DNA from: Gammaproteobacteria bacterium
Lineage (GTDB): Bacteria > Pseudomonadota > Gammaproteobacteria > Nitrosococcales > Methylophagaceae
Length of the DNA: 64,000 bases
Direction of reading: 5' to 3'
Assembly (NCBI GenBank): GCA_029882915.1
Contig: JAOUJZ010000007.1
Coordinates: 1-64,000 of the forward strand
The notes under the pieces were generated by a model. It saw only the letters and a list, made by a program, of their open reading frames with translations, was not told the DNA's origin and ran no database searches. Position numbers and translations under genes: made by a program. Shown in pieces: positions 12,164 to 24,315 of this stretch (its first letter is position 1; the number at the start of each line of letters is the position of its first letter).

Positions 12164-13705
12164 ATGCAACTGAATTCAGCAGAAATCAGTGACCTAATTA
12201 AAAAGCGTATTGAAAGCTTTGATGGGGCAACTGAAGCTCGCACAGAAGGTACTGTTGTTGGTGTAACCGATGGTATCGTTCGTGTTCATGGTCTAGCCGA
12301 TGTTATGGCAGGGGAAATGCTTGAATTCCCAGGCAATACATACGGTATGGCATTAAACCTGGAACGTGACTCAGTCGGTGCGGTGGTATTAGGTTCATAC
12401 CAGCACATCACTGAAGGTGACAGTGTTAAATGTACAGGTCGTATTTTGGAAGTACCTGTCGGTGAAGGTCTATTGGGTCGTGTTGTCGATTCGTTAGGTA
12501 ACCCACTTGACGGTAAAGGTGACATCACCAGCCAAGGTACAGCACCAATTGAAAAAGTCGCGCCAGGCGTTATTTCACGCCAATCAGTCGACCAACCACT
12601 TCAAACTGGTTTGAAGTCTGTTGATGCGATGATTCCTGTTGGTCGTGGTCAACGTGAGTTGATTATCGGTGACCGTCAAACGGGTAAAACAGCGATTGCA
12701 ATTGATGCGATTATCAATCAAAAAGGTACAGGCGTTAAATGTATCTATGTTGCGATTGGTCAAAAAGCTTCATCGATTGCCAACGTGGTTCGTAAGTTAG
12801 AAGAACACGGCGCACTGGAATACACAACCGTTGTTGCGGCTGCTGCCTCTGATTCAGCTGCGTTGCAATTTATTGCACCATACGCTGGTTGTTCAATGGG
12901 TGAATACTTCCGTGATAAAGGCGAAGATGCACTGATTGTTTATGATGATTTGACTAAACAAGCGTGGGCTTATCGTCAGGTATCATTGTTGTTGCGTCGT
13001 CCACCTGGTCGTGAAGCGTATCCTGGTGACGTATTCTACATTCACTCACGTTTATTAGAGCGTGCATCACGTGTTAATGCTGATTATGTAGAAAAAATCA
13101 CTAACGGTGAAGTGAAAGGCAAAACAGGTTCATTGACTGCACTACCTATTATCGAAACCCAAGCGGGTGACGTATCTGCCTTCGTACCAACCAACGTAAT
13201 TTCGATTACAGATGGTCAGATTTTCCTTGAAACTGACTTGTTTAACTCTGGTATTCGTCCTGCGATTAATGCAGGTTTGTCAGTATCACGTGTGGGTGGT
13301 GCTGCTCAAACTAAAATCATTAAGAAACTGGGTGGTGGTACTCGTCTTGATTTGGCTCAGTACCGTGAATTGGCAGCGTTTGCTCAGTTTGCATCTGATC
13401 TTGATGAAGCGACACGTAACCAGATTCAACGTGGCCAACGCGTTACTGAATTAATGAAGCAACCACAGTATCAGCCATTATCAACTGCTGAAATGGCGAT
13501 GTCATTGTTCGCAGCTAATGAAGGTTTCATTGATGATGTCGACGTTGAGAAAGTAGGTTCTTTCGAAGCGGCATTGTTATCAAACATGAAGTCTAAACAC
13601 TCTGACTTGATGGCTAAAATTAACGAAAAAGGTGACTTTAATGATGATATCGCTGGCGAGATGCGTGCTGCGATTGAAAGCTTTAAAACCACCGGTAGTT
13701 GGTAA
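12164..13705 (+). CDS. atpA: F0F1 ATP synthase subunit alpha
   Basis: [18 protein letters not shown] Walker A. Confidence 0.98.
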   Translation: MQLNSAEISDLIKKRIESFDGATEARTEGTVVGVTDGIVRVHGLADVMAGEMLEFPGNTYGMALNLERDSVGAVVLGSYQHITEGDSVKCTGRILEVPVGEGLLGRVVDSLGNPLDGKGDITSQGTAPIEKVAPGVISRQSVDQPLQTGLKSVDAMIPVGRGQRELIIGDRQTGKTAIAIDAIINQKGTGVKCIYVAIGQKASSIANVVRKLEEHGALEYTTVVAAAASDSAALQFIAPYAGCSMGEYFRDKGEDALIVYDDLTKQAWAYRQVSLLLRRPPGREAYPGDVFYIHSRLLERASRVNADYVEKITNGEVKGKTGSLTALPIIETQAGDVSAFVPTNVISITDGQIFLETDLFNSGIRPAINAGLSVSRVGGAAQTKIIKKLGGGTRLDLAQYRELAAFAQFASDLDEATRNQIQRGQRVTELMKQPQYQPLSTAEMAMSLFAANEGFIDDVDVEKVGSFEAALLSNMKSKHSDLMAKINEKGDFNDDIAGEMRAAIESFKTTGSW

Positions 13706-13719
13706 TCGGAGCGTAAGCT

Positions 13720-14586
13720 ATGGCTAGCGGCAAAGAGATACGGACTCAGATAGCAAGCATCAAAAACACGCAGAAGATTACGCGTGCAATGGAGATGGTT
13801 GCTGCGAGTAAAATGCGTAAAGCTCAAGAACGTATGGCAGCAACACGTCCTTATTCAGATAAGATTCATAACGTAATTAAGCATTTGGCTTATGCGCATC
13901 CCGAATACAAACATGAGTATTTGCAGGATCGCGCTGAATCAAAACGCGTTGGTTACATTGTCGTTTCTTCTGATCGTGGATTATGTGGTGGATTGAACAA
14001 TAACCTGTTCAAGTCGGTACTGGTTGATTTTAAAGAAAAGACCGATAAAGGTCTCGAAATTGATGTTTGTACAATTGGTCAAAAAGCCGCAAGCTTTTTC
14101 AGCCGTCTACCAGTGAATCATGCTGGACAAGCAGTACAGCTGGGTGATGCACCGCATCCGCACGAGTTAGTGGGTGCAGTTAAAGTCATGCTGGATGCTT
14201 ACAGTGAAGGACGAATTGATAGTTTGTACCTTGTCTTTAATGAGTTTGTTAACACAATGACTCAAGAAAATAAGACAGTGAAACTATTGCCGGCCAAACC
14301 GGAAGCACCAAGCAAAGAATTGTCTCATCATTGGGACTATATCTATGAGCCAGATGCAAAAGATGTATTGGATAACCTGTTGGTTAGATATATCGAATCT
14401 CTAGTTTATCAAGGTGTGGTTGAAAACATAGCGTGTGAACAAGCATCACGTATGGTCGCTATGAAAAGTGCGTCAGATAACGCCGGTGACCTTATTGATG
14501 ACTTGCAATTGGTTTACAACAAAGCTCGGCAGGCGGCTATCACGCAAGAGATATCCGAAATTGTTGCCGGCGCCGCTGCAGTTTAA
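13720..14586 (+). CDS. atpG: F0F1 ATP synthase subunit gamma
   Basis: [32 protein letters not shown]. Confidence 0.97.
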   Translation: MASGKEIRTQIASIKNTQKITRAMEMVAASKMRKAQERMAATRPYSDKIHNVIKHLAYAHPEYKHEYLQDRAESKRVGYIVVSSDRGLCGGLNNNLFKSVLVDFKEKTDKGLEIDVCTIGQKAASFFSRLPVNHAGQAVQLGDAPHPHELVGAVKVMLDAYSEGRIDSLYLVFNEFVNTMTQENKTVKLLPAKPEAPSKELSHHWDYIYEPDAKDVLDNLLVRYIESLVYQGVVENIACEQASRMVAMKSASDNAGDLIDDLQLVYNKARQAAITQEISEIVAGAAAV

Positions 14587-14605
14587 AGTAAATAACAGGG
14601 TTTAA

Positions 14606-16012
<1,407 letters not shown>

Positions 16013-16030
16013 GATTTTAGGAGTTCAATC

Positions 16031-16456
16031 ATGGCAATGACTATACATGTTGATATCGTAAGTGCTGAAAATGAGATCTATTCAGGTCCTGTTGAAGCAG
16101 TATTTGCGTCAGCAGTAATGGGTGAGTTGGGTATTTATCCACGACACACACCATTGTTAACTCGTTTGAAGCCAGGCGAAGTTCGAGTATTGGTTAACGG
16201 AAAAGAAGAGCAGTTCTATGTTTCCGGTGGCATGCTTGAAGTTCAACCGCATGTAGTAACCGTGCTGGCTGATACAGCGATGCGAGCAACAGATGTCGAT
16301 GAAGCAGCTGCATTACAAGCGAAAACAGATGCAGAGCGTGCACTAAAAGATAGTGATGCCAAGATGGATTATGCAGAAGCACAAGTTAAATTGGCTGAAG
16401 CAATGGCGCAACTACGTAGTATTGAACGTCTGAGAAAAACAGGAATAAGCCATTAA
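16031..16456 (+). CDS. atpC: F0F1 ATP synthase subunit epsilon
   Basis: [44 protein letters not shown]. Confidence 0.96.
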   Translation: MAMTIHVDIVSAENEIYSGPVEAVFASAVMGELGIYPRHTPLLTRLKPGEVRVLVNGKEEQFYVSGGMLEVQPHVVTVLADTAMRATDVDEAAALQAKTDAERALKDSDAKMDYAEAQVKLAEAMAQLRSIERLRKTGISH

Positions 16457-16478
16457 AGTGGATAAAACCTGAACATAA

Positions 16479-16509
16479 AAAGGCTGTCACTTAAGACGGC
16501 CTTTTTTTT
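16479..16509 (+). terminator. Rho-independent terminator of atp operon
   Basis: AAAGGCTGTC-acttaa-GACGGCCTTT followed by T-tract. Confidence 0.85.
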
Positions 16510-16565
16510 ATCTGATATTTGTTAGAATTGCTAACATTGTATTACTGAAATGGAATGTTCCTAAT

Positions 16566-17933
16566 ATGTCGTTAAGCGTAATTATCCTTGCAGCCGGTAA
16601 AGGCACCCGCATGAAATCGAGCAAGCCCAAGGTGATGCACACTCTGGGTGGCAAATCATTGCTACAACATGTGATCGATACTGCCAGACAGCTTAACCCG
16701 TGTGAACTTGCAGTGGTCTGCGGTAATGGCGCCAGTGAAGTCGTGCCTTATCTGCAAGCGCAAGGCATCAATACGGTGATGCAACATGAACAGCATGGTA
16801 CCGGCCATGCAGTGGAGCAGGCCAAAGACTTCTTCCAGAAAAGTGATCAGGTACTGGTACTTTACGGTGATGTGCCGATGATTGAACTGGCGACGTTACA
16901 GGCTCTGATTAATGAAGGCGACAGCACTAGCCTGAAAGTCTTGACGGCCCTGCTGGATGATCCAACTGGTTATGGTCGTATCGTGCGCGATGTCGATGAC
17001 AAGATGCTATGTATTACCGAAGAAAAAGACGCCGACGAACAGACCAAACTGATTAATGAGGTCAATACCGGCATCATGTGTATCACCGCCAAATGGCTGG
17101 ATGACACATTAGCGAAACTAGATAACAACAATGCCCAGGGCGAATATTATCTGACCGATTTGATTGCCATGGCGGTTGAGCAGGGTATCGAAATTAATTC
17201 AGTTACCAGTGAAGATGAAATGGAAGTCGCCGGTGTGAATAACCGCGTGCAACTGGCTGAACTGGAAAGCTACTACCAGCAAAAACGGGCGACTGAACTG
17301 ATGATGGCAGGCGTCACTTTGCGTGATCCGGCTCGTGTTGATATCCGTGGCGATATGAACGTTGGGCAGGATATTACGGTTGATATCAATGTGATCTTTG
17401 AGGGTACGAACACCATTGGTGATAATGTAAAAATTGATGCCAATTGTATTATAAAAGACGCGATCATCAGCGAAGGTGCACACATCTTGCCAAATACCAT
17501 TATCGAATCATCTGAAATCGGTGCTAATGTGAGTGTTGGCCCGTTTGCTCGGTTGCGGCCCGGCACCGTGTTGTCAGCTAATGCCAAGGTAGGTAATTTT
17601 GTCGAAATCAAAAATGCGAATATTGGTGAAGGCTCAAAAGTAAATCACTTAAGCTATATTGGCGATACTGATATGGGTAGTGATGTGAATATCGGTGCTG
17701 GTGTGATTACCTGTAATTACGATGGTGCCAACAAGCATCGTACGACGATTGGTGACCATGTCTTTGTTGGCTCTGATAGTCAGCTAGTGGCACCGGTAAC
17801 AGTTGAGAATGGGGCAACGATTGGGGCTGGCACTACTTTACGCAAGAATGCACCTGAGGGCAGTCTAACACTAACAAAAAGTGAACAAAGAACAGTCACA
17901 GGCTGGAAACGACCAGTGAAAAACAAAAAATAA
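16566..17933 (+). CDS. glmU: UDP-N-acetylglucosamine pyrophosphorylase/glucosamine-1-P acetyltransferase
   Basis: IILAAGKGTRMKSSKPKVMHTLGGK; left-handed beta-helix C-term. Confidence 0.97.
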   Translation: MSLSVIILAAGKGTRMKSSKPKVMHTLGGKSLLQHVIDTARQLNPCELAVVCGNGASEVVPYLQAQGINTVMQHEQHGTGHAVEQAKDFFQKSDQVLVLYGDVPMIELATLQALINEGDSTSLKVLTALLDDPTGYGRIVRDVDDKMLCITEEKDADEQTKLINEVNTGIMCITAKWLDDTLAKLDNNNAQGEYYLTDLIAMAVEQGIEINSVTSEDEMEVAGVNNRVQLAELESYYQQKRATELMMAGVTLRDPARVDIRGDMNVGQDITVDINVIFEGTNTIGDNVKIDANCIIKDAIISEGAHILPNTIIESSEIGANVSVGPFARLRPGTVLSANAKVGNFVEIKNANIGEGSKVNHLSYIGDTDMGSDVNIGAGVITCNYDGANKHRTTIGDHVFVGSDSQLVAPVTVENGATIGAGTTLRKNAPEGSLTLTKSEQRTVTGWKRPVKNKK

Positions 17934-17950
17934 AACCAGCATGAAAATGA

Positions 17951-17980
17951 CGCTGTTTCAATATTAAGTGTGAAACAGCG
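17951..17980. terminator. Hairpin between convergent glmU and degQ-like gene
   Basis: Perfect 10-bp arms CGCTGTTTCA / TGAAACAGCG, 10-nt loop; no strong T-tract. Confidence 0.55.
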
Positions 17981-17992
17981 CTATCAGTTTTA

Positions 17993-19369
17993 TCAGCGCA
18001 ACAGCAAAAACATAGCCTGTTGATTACGGGTAATATTGAGCAATAGTGGCTCCCCGTTATGAGCCATGGGTTTGAAATCTTCCAGATTTTCGACGGCCTG
18101 TTTGTTGGCAGAGGTGATAATGTCTCCAGCTCGTAAGCCGGCATACCATGCTGGGCTTCCTCGCTTTACTGTATAAATCATCACCCCTTTTAGTTTTCCG
18201 TAATGAGGTGATGCTTCTTCAATATCACCAAACGTAGCGCCAGACAGTTTTGGATGAACTGGCCCTTGATGTACCTGTTTTTCGGTTTCTTTTACGGTGG
18301 CGGTCAGTGTTTTTGGTTTGCCATTACGTAAAATATCAATTTTAATGGTTTCCCCAACCATCAAGAGTCCAATGGTATTGCGGAGGCTATCCGCGTTGAT
18401 TAACTTATTGTTATCAACCGCAGTGATGACATCACCGACTTTTAGTCCGGCTTCATCGGCGGCAGAACCTGGTTGTACGCGAGTGACGACAGCGCCATGT
18501 GATGAGCTAATATCAAACGCTTTAGCAAGATCAGGGGTAATATCCTGCATCTGTACGCCGAGATGAGCTCGTCTTACTTCACCATGCTCGATCAATTGAT
18601 TGGTAATTTGCTTGACCATGTTGCTTGGAATGGCAAAGCCTATACCTATATTACCTGCTCCCTGGCTAGGTGAAAAAATAGCGGTGTTAATACCAACCAG
18701 TTCGCCACGTAGGTTAACCAGTGCACCACCTGAGTTACCAGGGTTAATAGAAGCGTCAGTCTGAATAAAATCTTCATAACCTTCAATGCCCAGACCACTA
18801 CGTCCAAGAGCGCTGACAATACCCGATGTAACAGTTTGACCAAGGCCAAATGGGTTCCCGATAGCCACCACAAAGTCACCAACACGTAATTTGTCAGAGT
18901 CAGCAAGCGGCAGTGCGGTCAATTGCTCTGTTGGAATTTTAATTAAAGCGACGTCAGTGGCGGGATCACTGCCGACCAGTTCGGCTTGAAACGTACGTCC
19001 ATCAGTGAGAGAGACGGTAATCTCATCCGCACGCTGAATCACATGGTTATTGGTGATGACCAGACCTTGTTTGGCATCAAAAATAACACCTGATCCTAGA
19101 CTTTGTTTTGTGCGATGACGGGGTTGTTGTTCAGGAATATCAAAAAAACGACGAAAGAAGGGGTCGTTTAGCAAAGGGTTATCCCGTATGGGAACCTGAC
19201 TACGGGTGGCGATATTGACCACAGCCGGTTTTGAGCGTTCTAGCATCGGTGCCAGAGTAGGCATTTCGCCATCGTCACTAGGCCAATTGAAGGGAAGCGC
19301 CGCGATTGCGATTTGAGCAACCAGAGTGATACCGGCCAACCATATGAGAGAAATTTTAAATGCTTTCAT
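17993..19369 (-). CDS. degQ: Do-family periplasmic serine endoprotease (DegQ-like)
   Basis: Trypsin-like (ITNNHVI, DATDVALIKI-like, INPGNSGGALVN) plus two PDZ domains. Confidence 0.9.
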   Translation of the reverse strand: MKAFKISLIWLAGITLVAQIAIAALPFNWPSDDGEMPTLAPMLERSKPAVVNIATRSQVPIRDNPLLNDPFFRRFFDIPEQQPRHRTKQSLGSGVIFDAKQGLVITNNHVIQRADEITVSLTDGRTFQAELVGSDPATDVALIKIPTEQLTALPLADSDKLRVGDFVVAIGNPFGLGQTVTSGIVSALGRSGLGIEGYEDFIQTDASINPGNSGGALVNLRGELVGINTAIFSPSQGAGNIGIGFAIPSNMVKQITNQLIEHGEVRRAHLGVQMQDITPDLAKAFDISSSHGAVVTRVQPGSAADEAGLKVGDVITAVDNNKLINADSLRNTIGLLMVGETIKIDILRNGKPKTLTATVKETEKQVHQGPVHPKLSGATFGDIEEASPHYGKLKGVMIYTVKRGSPAWYAGLRAGDIITSANKQAVENLEDFKPMAHNGEPLLLNITRNQQAMFLLLR

Positions 19370-19380
19370 ACTGAATGTCC

Positions 19381-20268
19381 TTACAATGCTTTTTCTATGG
19401 TTTCACGAGGGTTAAAGCTCAATTCCTCGGCCATTTTCTGGTAAAGTTTCTTTGCCTTGTCATTGTCAGCCGGCGGCACCATAATTTGCAGCACGACAAA
19501 TTGATCACCGGCATCGGTACCGGGCAAGCCACGACCTTTCAGACGCATTTTTTGACCACTTTTTGCACCGGCGGGAATCGTCAGGTTAATTTTTCCTGCC
19601 AAAGTAGGCACGGTGACTTTGGCACCTAGTGCTGCTTCCCATGGTGCAATGGGAAGGTCAAGAAAGATATCTTTGCCTTCCAACCGGTAATGAGCATGGG
19701 GCGCTATAGCGATCTCTAGAAATAAGTCTCCAGCCTGGCCACCCATGCCAGCGGTGCCTTGACCAGCAAGACGGATTTTTTTACCTGAAGTAATACCTGC
19801 AGGCACTTTTACGCTAATGGTGCCGCTTTGTTTTGATCCACTGGGCCGACGAATTTCTTTTTTAGCACCATGAAACGCATCATTCAGTGAGATAGTAATT
19901 TTGGCATTGACGTCTTCACCTTGGGAAAAGAAGCGATCACCGCCCATGCCACCACCGCCACCAAACATACTTTCAAAAAAGCTGCTGAAATTACCCTGGC
20001 CACCACCACCTTGTCCCCAGCCCGGAGGTGGGGTAAACGATTGGCCATTTTGGAAGCCACTACCAAACTGGTCATACTGAGCACGTTTTTCAGGATCTTT
20101 TAATGCCTCATAAGCTTCGCCGACCTCTTTGAATTTGGATTCAGCATTGGGTTCTTTACTGACATCAGGATGATATTTACGTGCCAGCTTGCGATAGGCT
20201 TTTTTAAGATCCTCTGCTGAAACATCACGAGGGACGCCGAGAATTTTGTAATAGTCTTTGTATTCCAT
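19381..20268 (-). CDS. cbpA: DnaJ C-terminal domain co-chaperone (CbpA-like)
   Basis: MEYKDYYKILGVPRDVSAEDLKKAYRKLARKYHPDVSKEP; no zinc-finger Cys repeats. Confidence 0.85.
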   Translation of the reverse strand: MEYKDYYKILGVPRDVSAEDLKKAYRKLARKYHPDVSKEPNAESKFKEVGEAYEALKDPEKRAQYDQFGSGFQNGQSFTPPPGWGQGGGGQGNFSSFFESMFGGGGGMGGDRFFSQGEDVNAKITISLNDAFHGAKKEIRRPSGSKQSGTISVKVPAGITSGKKIRLAGQGTAGMGGQAGDLFLEIAIAPHAHYRLEGKDIFLDLPIAPWEAALGAKVTVPTLAGKINLTIPAGAKSGQKMRLKGRGLPGTDAGDQFVVLQIMVPPADNDKAKKLYQKMAEELSFNPRETIEKAL

Positions 20269-20471
20269 AGAAGTGGGCTTCATTCACCTGATATTGAGTT
20301 GGAGAATAAATGGGGACGATAGCATGAAAATTCAACAGTATTTCAGGATAATTACTGAATTGGCACGAACCGTAACGCAGATAAACTGTTTGTGTTATAG
20401 AAGCTGGCAATGGTGAAAAACAGAGTATGTTTTATTTTCCCTGTGTTCCATATCCTGAATACAAGCATAAT

Positions 20472-21956
20472 TTATCGTCTGCCAGCTTTTTGCGCATCAA
20501 GGCGGCGTAGAAACTCACGCATAATGTCATCATAAAGGGCGACACCAAGATAGGCATCTTCAACACCGCTATCAATGCTCGGATTGTCATTAATTTCTAT
20601 CAAGACAACCCGGTCACCACTTTGTTTAATGTCGAGTCCATATAGGCCATTTCCAACGAGTCTGGCAGCTTTAGTGGCTATTTTTAATACTTTATCCGGT
20701 ACTTCGCTGATAGGAATAGCCGCTGATTTGCCACTATCGGTTCCTTTGTTGCCGTCGTGGTTATAGATTTGCCAATGGCCTTTACTCATAAAGTACTGAC
20801 AGGCAAAGATGGGTTTTTTGTTAAAAACACCAATACGCCAGTCGTAGTCGGTGTACATGTATTCCTGTAGTAGAACAATAGCGGATTTTTGAAAAAACTG
20901 GATAGCATGATGGCGGAGTTCTTCTTCGGAATTCACTTTGATAATACCCCGGGAAAATGCGCCATCAGGAATTTTCATTACCAGTGGAAAGGAAATATCA
21001 TTGCAGATTCGATTCAAGCCGGCCTTGTCGTTACGATAAAGCAGATAAGAGTCTGGCATTGGTAAGTTGTTGGCAGCGAGCAATTCTTTAAGATAGATTT
21101 TATTGGTGCAACGAAGAATAGACGTTGGATCATCAATAACCACCAGGCCTTCGCTTTCTGCTCTGCGCGCGAATTTGTATGTGTGATTATTGGTCGCGGT
21201 CGTTTCACGAATAAATAAGGCATCGTATTCGGCCAGCCGAATGTAGTCTTTAGGTGTGATGAGTTCAACATCAATCCCAATACGGCGCCCACTTTTGATG
21301 AAATTATTAAGTGCAGTACTATCGCTGGGGGGGATTTTTTCATCTGGATTATGCAAGATCGCCATGTCATATCGAAAACTGCGTTTCTTAGATGGTTTTC
21401 GCCACAATTTACGATCAAAGTGATCCAGCGCATTGGCAAAAGAGTCTTGTTCATTTTCAGTCAATTTATTAATCGCACCGGCTCCGATACGACGAATTTG
21501 CCAATGTTCTTTATAACTAAATTCAATTTCTATGATCGGACACGCAAATTGATCATAAATCTGGCGGGCAAGCTTTTGCAGACTAGGAATTTCACAGTGA
21601 CCAAAAAAGACTTTAACGACGAAACCGAGTTGTTCCGCATTGTTTGTTGCCGAAATTAATTTGTCTAATTGAAATGCGAGTTCGGAAATATCATAGGCAT
21701 AAAGACTTTTACGGGATAAATCATTGATAGTACGTAGACTAGGGACAACCTTATGGCCACGTGCTTCAGAAACCATCGAGCAGTAATAGCCAGGGCTGAG
21801 GTAGTCCAGACTGTGGCAAAGATTAATAATTTGCGCTCGCCCTCTATCCATCTGCGACGGATTTTGCAGGTAATCGTCTACAGTGACAACCTGGACGCTA
21901 GGGAAATAGGGTGCCCAGTCTTCTTTATTCTCTATTACTATCAGACGGTTAGACAT
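20472..21956 (-). CDS. RimK-type ATP-grasp ligase with N-terminal RLAN domain
   Basis: C-terminal half: CTNKIYLKELLAANNLPMPDS, FPLVMKIPDGAFSRGI, VVLIEINDNPSIDSGVED (ATP-grasp). N-terminal half MSNRLIVIENKEDWAPYFPSVQVVTVDDYL... resembles RLAN. Confidence 0.85.
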   Translation of the reverse strand: MSNRLIVIENKEDWAPYFPSVQVVTVDDYLQNPSQMDRGRAQIINLCHSLDYLSPGYYCSMVSEARGHKVVPSLRTINDLSRKSLYAYDISELAFQLDKLISATNNAEQLGFVVKVFFGHCEIPSLQKLARQIYDQFACPIIEIEFSYKEHWQIRRIGAGAINKLTENEQDSFANALDHFDRKLWRKPSKKRSFRYDMAILHNPDEKIPPSDSTALNNFIKSGRRIGIDVELITPKDYIRLAEYDALFIRETTATNNHTYKFARRAESEGLVVIDDPTSILRCTNKIYLKELLAANNLPMPDSYLLYRNDKAGLNRICNDISFPLVMKIPDGAFSRGIIKVNSEEELRHHAIQFFQKSAIVLLQEYMYTDYDWRIGVFNKKPIFACQYFMSKGHWQIYNHDGNKGTDSGKSAAIPISEVPDKVLKIATKAARLVGNGLYGLDIKQSGDRVVLIEINDNPSIDSGVEDAYLGVALYDDIMREFLRRLDAQKAGRR

Positions 21957-22123
21957 TTTCTTGGTAAAACCCTTTTATATAATCGGTTGCTTAAAATGCG
22001 AATAGTAAAGATATTATTAGCTTGAGGTGAGATTTATTTTCACGAAAGGTTTTTAGGGACTAGCTTAATGTTGAAAACTCACATATCCTTCGCGGAAAAT
22101 CGTTCCTTAGGAGAGCGTGTGTT

Positions 22124-23194
22124 ATGTATGCCAGCGCTATTTTAGATGTTTTTTCACAACGTTATCTCGATGCACGCAATCAGTTTATTGGTGCTGCAGA
22201 AACCAGCCCGATAGTGGCAAAGCTAAATGGATTTCAACATCCCCTGAAAGGACCAAAAGGAGAAAAGCTGTGTTGTGATGTTGCATGGTTGGGGGACCTT
22301 CAGGCAAAACAGGTTGTGATTCTGGTTTCAGGATTGCATGGTGTTGAAGGCGGTGTCGGATCGGCGATACAGACGGACTTTATTAATCGATATCGTCGTT
22401 TACCGCAGGATGTGTGTGTAATAGTTGTGCATGCGCTTAACCCTTGGGGGTTCGCATCTGCCTGTCGCAATGACCATGAAGGCATTGATATTAACCGTAA
22501 CTTTGTCGATTTTTCAGCATCGTTACCCGAATTCAGGGCAGAGGATCTTTGGCAGAAACTAGCCAGTAGTGAACTTGATATTGAGATAGTCGCTCAAGAT
22601 CGTGAGCAGTTTGATGTATTGAGTGAGGGGCAGTATTCTGAATCAAAAGCGCTTTACTACGGTGGTCAGCAACCCAGTTGGTCACGGCAATGCATAGAAC
22701 AGTTAGCAGGTCAGCTTAAACCGGAAACACGAGACAGTATTATAGTGATTGATATTCATAGTGGTCTCGGCCCGTATGGTTATGGCGAGCTCATTAGTGA
22801 TCATCCGATGGATAGTCCAGCAAGAGATATTGCACTGAATGTTTTTGGTGCCACGGTGACTGAACCGGTTCTGGGAACATCCAGTTCAGGAGAGAAGCGG
22901 GGCTTACATGATTACTTCTGGCATGCTCTCGGCGATCATGTCTGCTTCGTAACACTGGAGTTTGGGACTTTTGGGTATCAGGAAATGTTACGCGTCTTAT
23001 TGGCGGATCAAAAGCTACAGCAGCAAGTGACAGATTGGCAGGACGATGAAACATTGGAAGTGAAACATGCCATGCAGGACTTTTTCTGTCCCGATGAAAA
23101 ACAATGGCAAGAGCTGGTTTTATTCCGAGGGCGGCAGGTGATTGAAATGGCATTAGCCAGTTTAACGGGATCAGGTAACCACGTCGGTGAGTAA
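22124..23194 (+). CDS. DUF2817 / M14-like metallopeptidase family protein
   Basis: VILVSGLHGVEGGVGSAIQ (HxxE-like), NPWGFASACRNDHEGIDINRNFVDF, VIDIHSGLGPYGYGE. Confidence 0.8.
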   Translation: MYASAILDVFSQRYLDARNQFIGAAETSPIVAKLNGFQHPLKGPKGEKLCCDVAWLGDLQAKQVVILVSGLHGVEGGVGSAIQTDFINRYRRLPQDVCVIVVHALNPWGFASACRNDHEGIDINRNFVDFSASLPEFRAEDLWQKLASSELDIEIVAQDREQFDVLSEGQYSESKALYYGGQQPSWSRQCIEQLAGQLKPETRDSIIVIDIHSGLGPYGYGELISDHPMDSPARDIALNVFGATVTEPVLGTSSSGEKRGLHDYFWHALGDHVCFVTLEFGTFGYQEMLRVLLADQKLQQQVTDWQDDETLEVKHAMQDFFCPDEKQWQELVLFRGRQVIEMALASLTGSGNHVGE

Positions 23195-24308
23195 TAGCGA
23201 TATTCAATTCAGACCAGCGATAGCGGCAGATGTGGCACAACTGGTAGCGCTAGAAAATCAGTGTTTTGATAGCGATCAATTATCTAGACGAAGTTTCAAA
23301 TGGATGATCAATAGGGCCAACGCTTTATTGCTGGTGGCAGAAGAGCAAACTAATATTGTGGGCTACATTTTGCTGCTTTATCACCAAGGCACTTCCTTGG
23401 GGCGTGTTTATTCTCTGGCGATAGCCGAACAGTTTCGTAATCGTGGTCTGGCTCGGCAATTAATGCAAATAGCAGAACGCGAAGCATTGAATAACGGCCG
23501 CAGCTTTTTACGACTTGAAGTCAGGCCTGATAATGCGGGTGCTATCAGACTGTATGAGAGTCTGGGCTATAAAACATTCGAGATAGTAAGTGATTACTAT
23601 GATGATCACACTGACGCTGTAAGAATGATGAAAGTGTTGCATCATCAACCTGAGCTGGTACATCCACATGTTGCTCATTATTCACAAACCACCGATTTCA
23701 CCTGTGGTCCCGCCTCATTGATGATGGTGATGAAAACGTTAAGACCCAGTATTGAATTGAGCCGAAGTCTGGAGTTGCAGATATGGCGAGAAGCCACCAC
23801 TATTTTTATGACATCGGGTCATGGTGGTTGCAGTCCACAAGGCCTGACTCTGGCCGCTAACAAAAGAAATTTTGTGACAACATTAATAACAAATAGCATA
23901 GATACACCATTTATTAATAGTGTGCGTAGTGAAGAAAAAAAATCAGTTGTTGAGCTGGTTCATCAGGACTTTCAGACTGAAATTGAACAAACTGATATTA
24001 AGGTAGAAATTGGTAATATTGATGTTGAAGTATTGCGGCCTATGGTTGAGAAAGGTGCTTTGGCCGTTTTACTGATAAGCTCTTATCGGCTGAATAAAAG
24101 TAAATCGCCCCACTGGGTAGTCCTGGTATCGATATCTGATACTTTTGTGTATTTTCATGATCCTGATATTGATTGGGATGAAAATAAAAGTGTCACAGAT
24201 TGTCTGTATATACCGGTGACGCACAAGGAGTTCAACCAAATATTAGGCTATGGACAGCCTCGCTATCAGGCTGCAGTTATTTTACAACCGGATAGCGAGC
24301 GCTTTTAA
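23187..24308 (+). CDS. Fused GNAT N-acetyltransferase / C39-like cysteine peptidase
   Basis: GNAT motif SLAIAEQFRNRGLARQLM; peptidase YSQTTDFTCGPASLMM, SPHWVVLVSI, FHDPDI; GTG start overlapping the upstream ORF by 8 bp. Confidence 0.85.
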   Translation: MSNSDIQFRPAIAADVAQLVALENQCFDSDQLSRRSFKWMINRANALLLVAEEQTNIVGYILLLYHQGTSLGRVYSLAIAEQFRNRGLARQLMQIAEREALNNGRSFLRLEVRPDNAGAIRLYESLGYKTFEIVSDYYDDHTDAVRMMKVLHHQPELVHPHVAHYSQTTDFTCGPASLMMVMKTLRPSIELSRSLELQIWREATTIFMTSGHGGCSPQGLTLAANKRNFVTTLITNSIDTPFINSVRSEEKKSVVELVHQDFQTEIEQTDIKVEIGNIDVEVLRPMVEKGALAVLLISSYRLNKSKSPHWVVLVSISDTFVYFHDPDIDWDENKSVTDCLYIPVTHKEFNQILGYGQPRYQAAVILQPDSERF

Positions 24309-24315
24309 TTTCTCA

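Noticed and set aside
16134-16142. TTATCCACG, a near DnaA box
   Set aside because: Single copy inside atpC coding sequence; no cluster around it
21327-21333. Seven-base poly-C/G tract in the ATP-grasp gene as a phase-variation site
   Set aside because: Short, and explained by Pro codons in an intact frame
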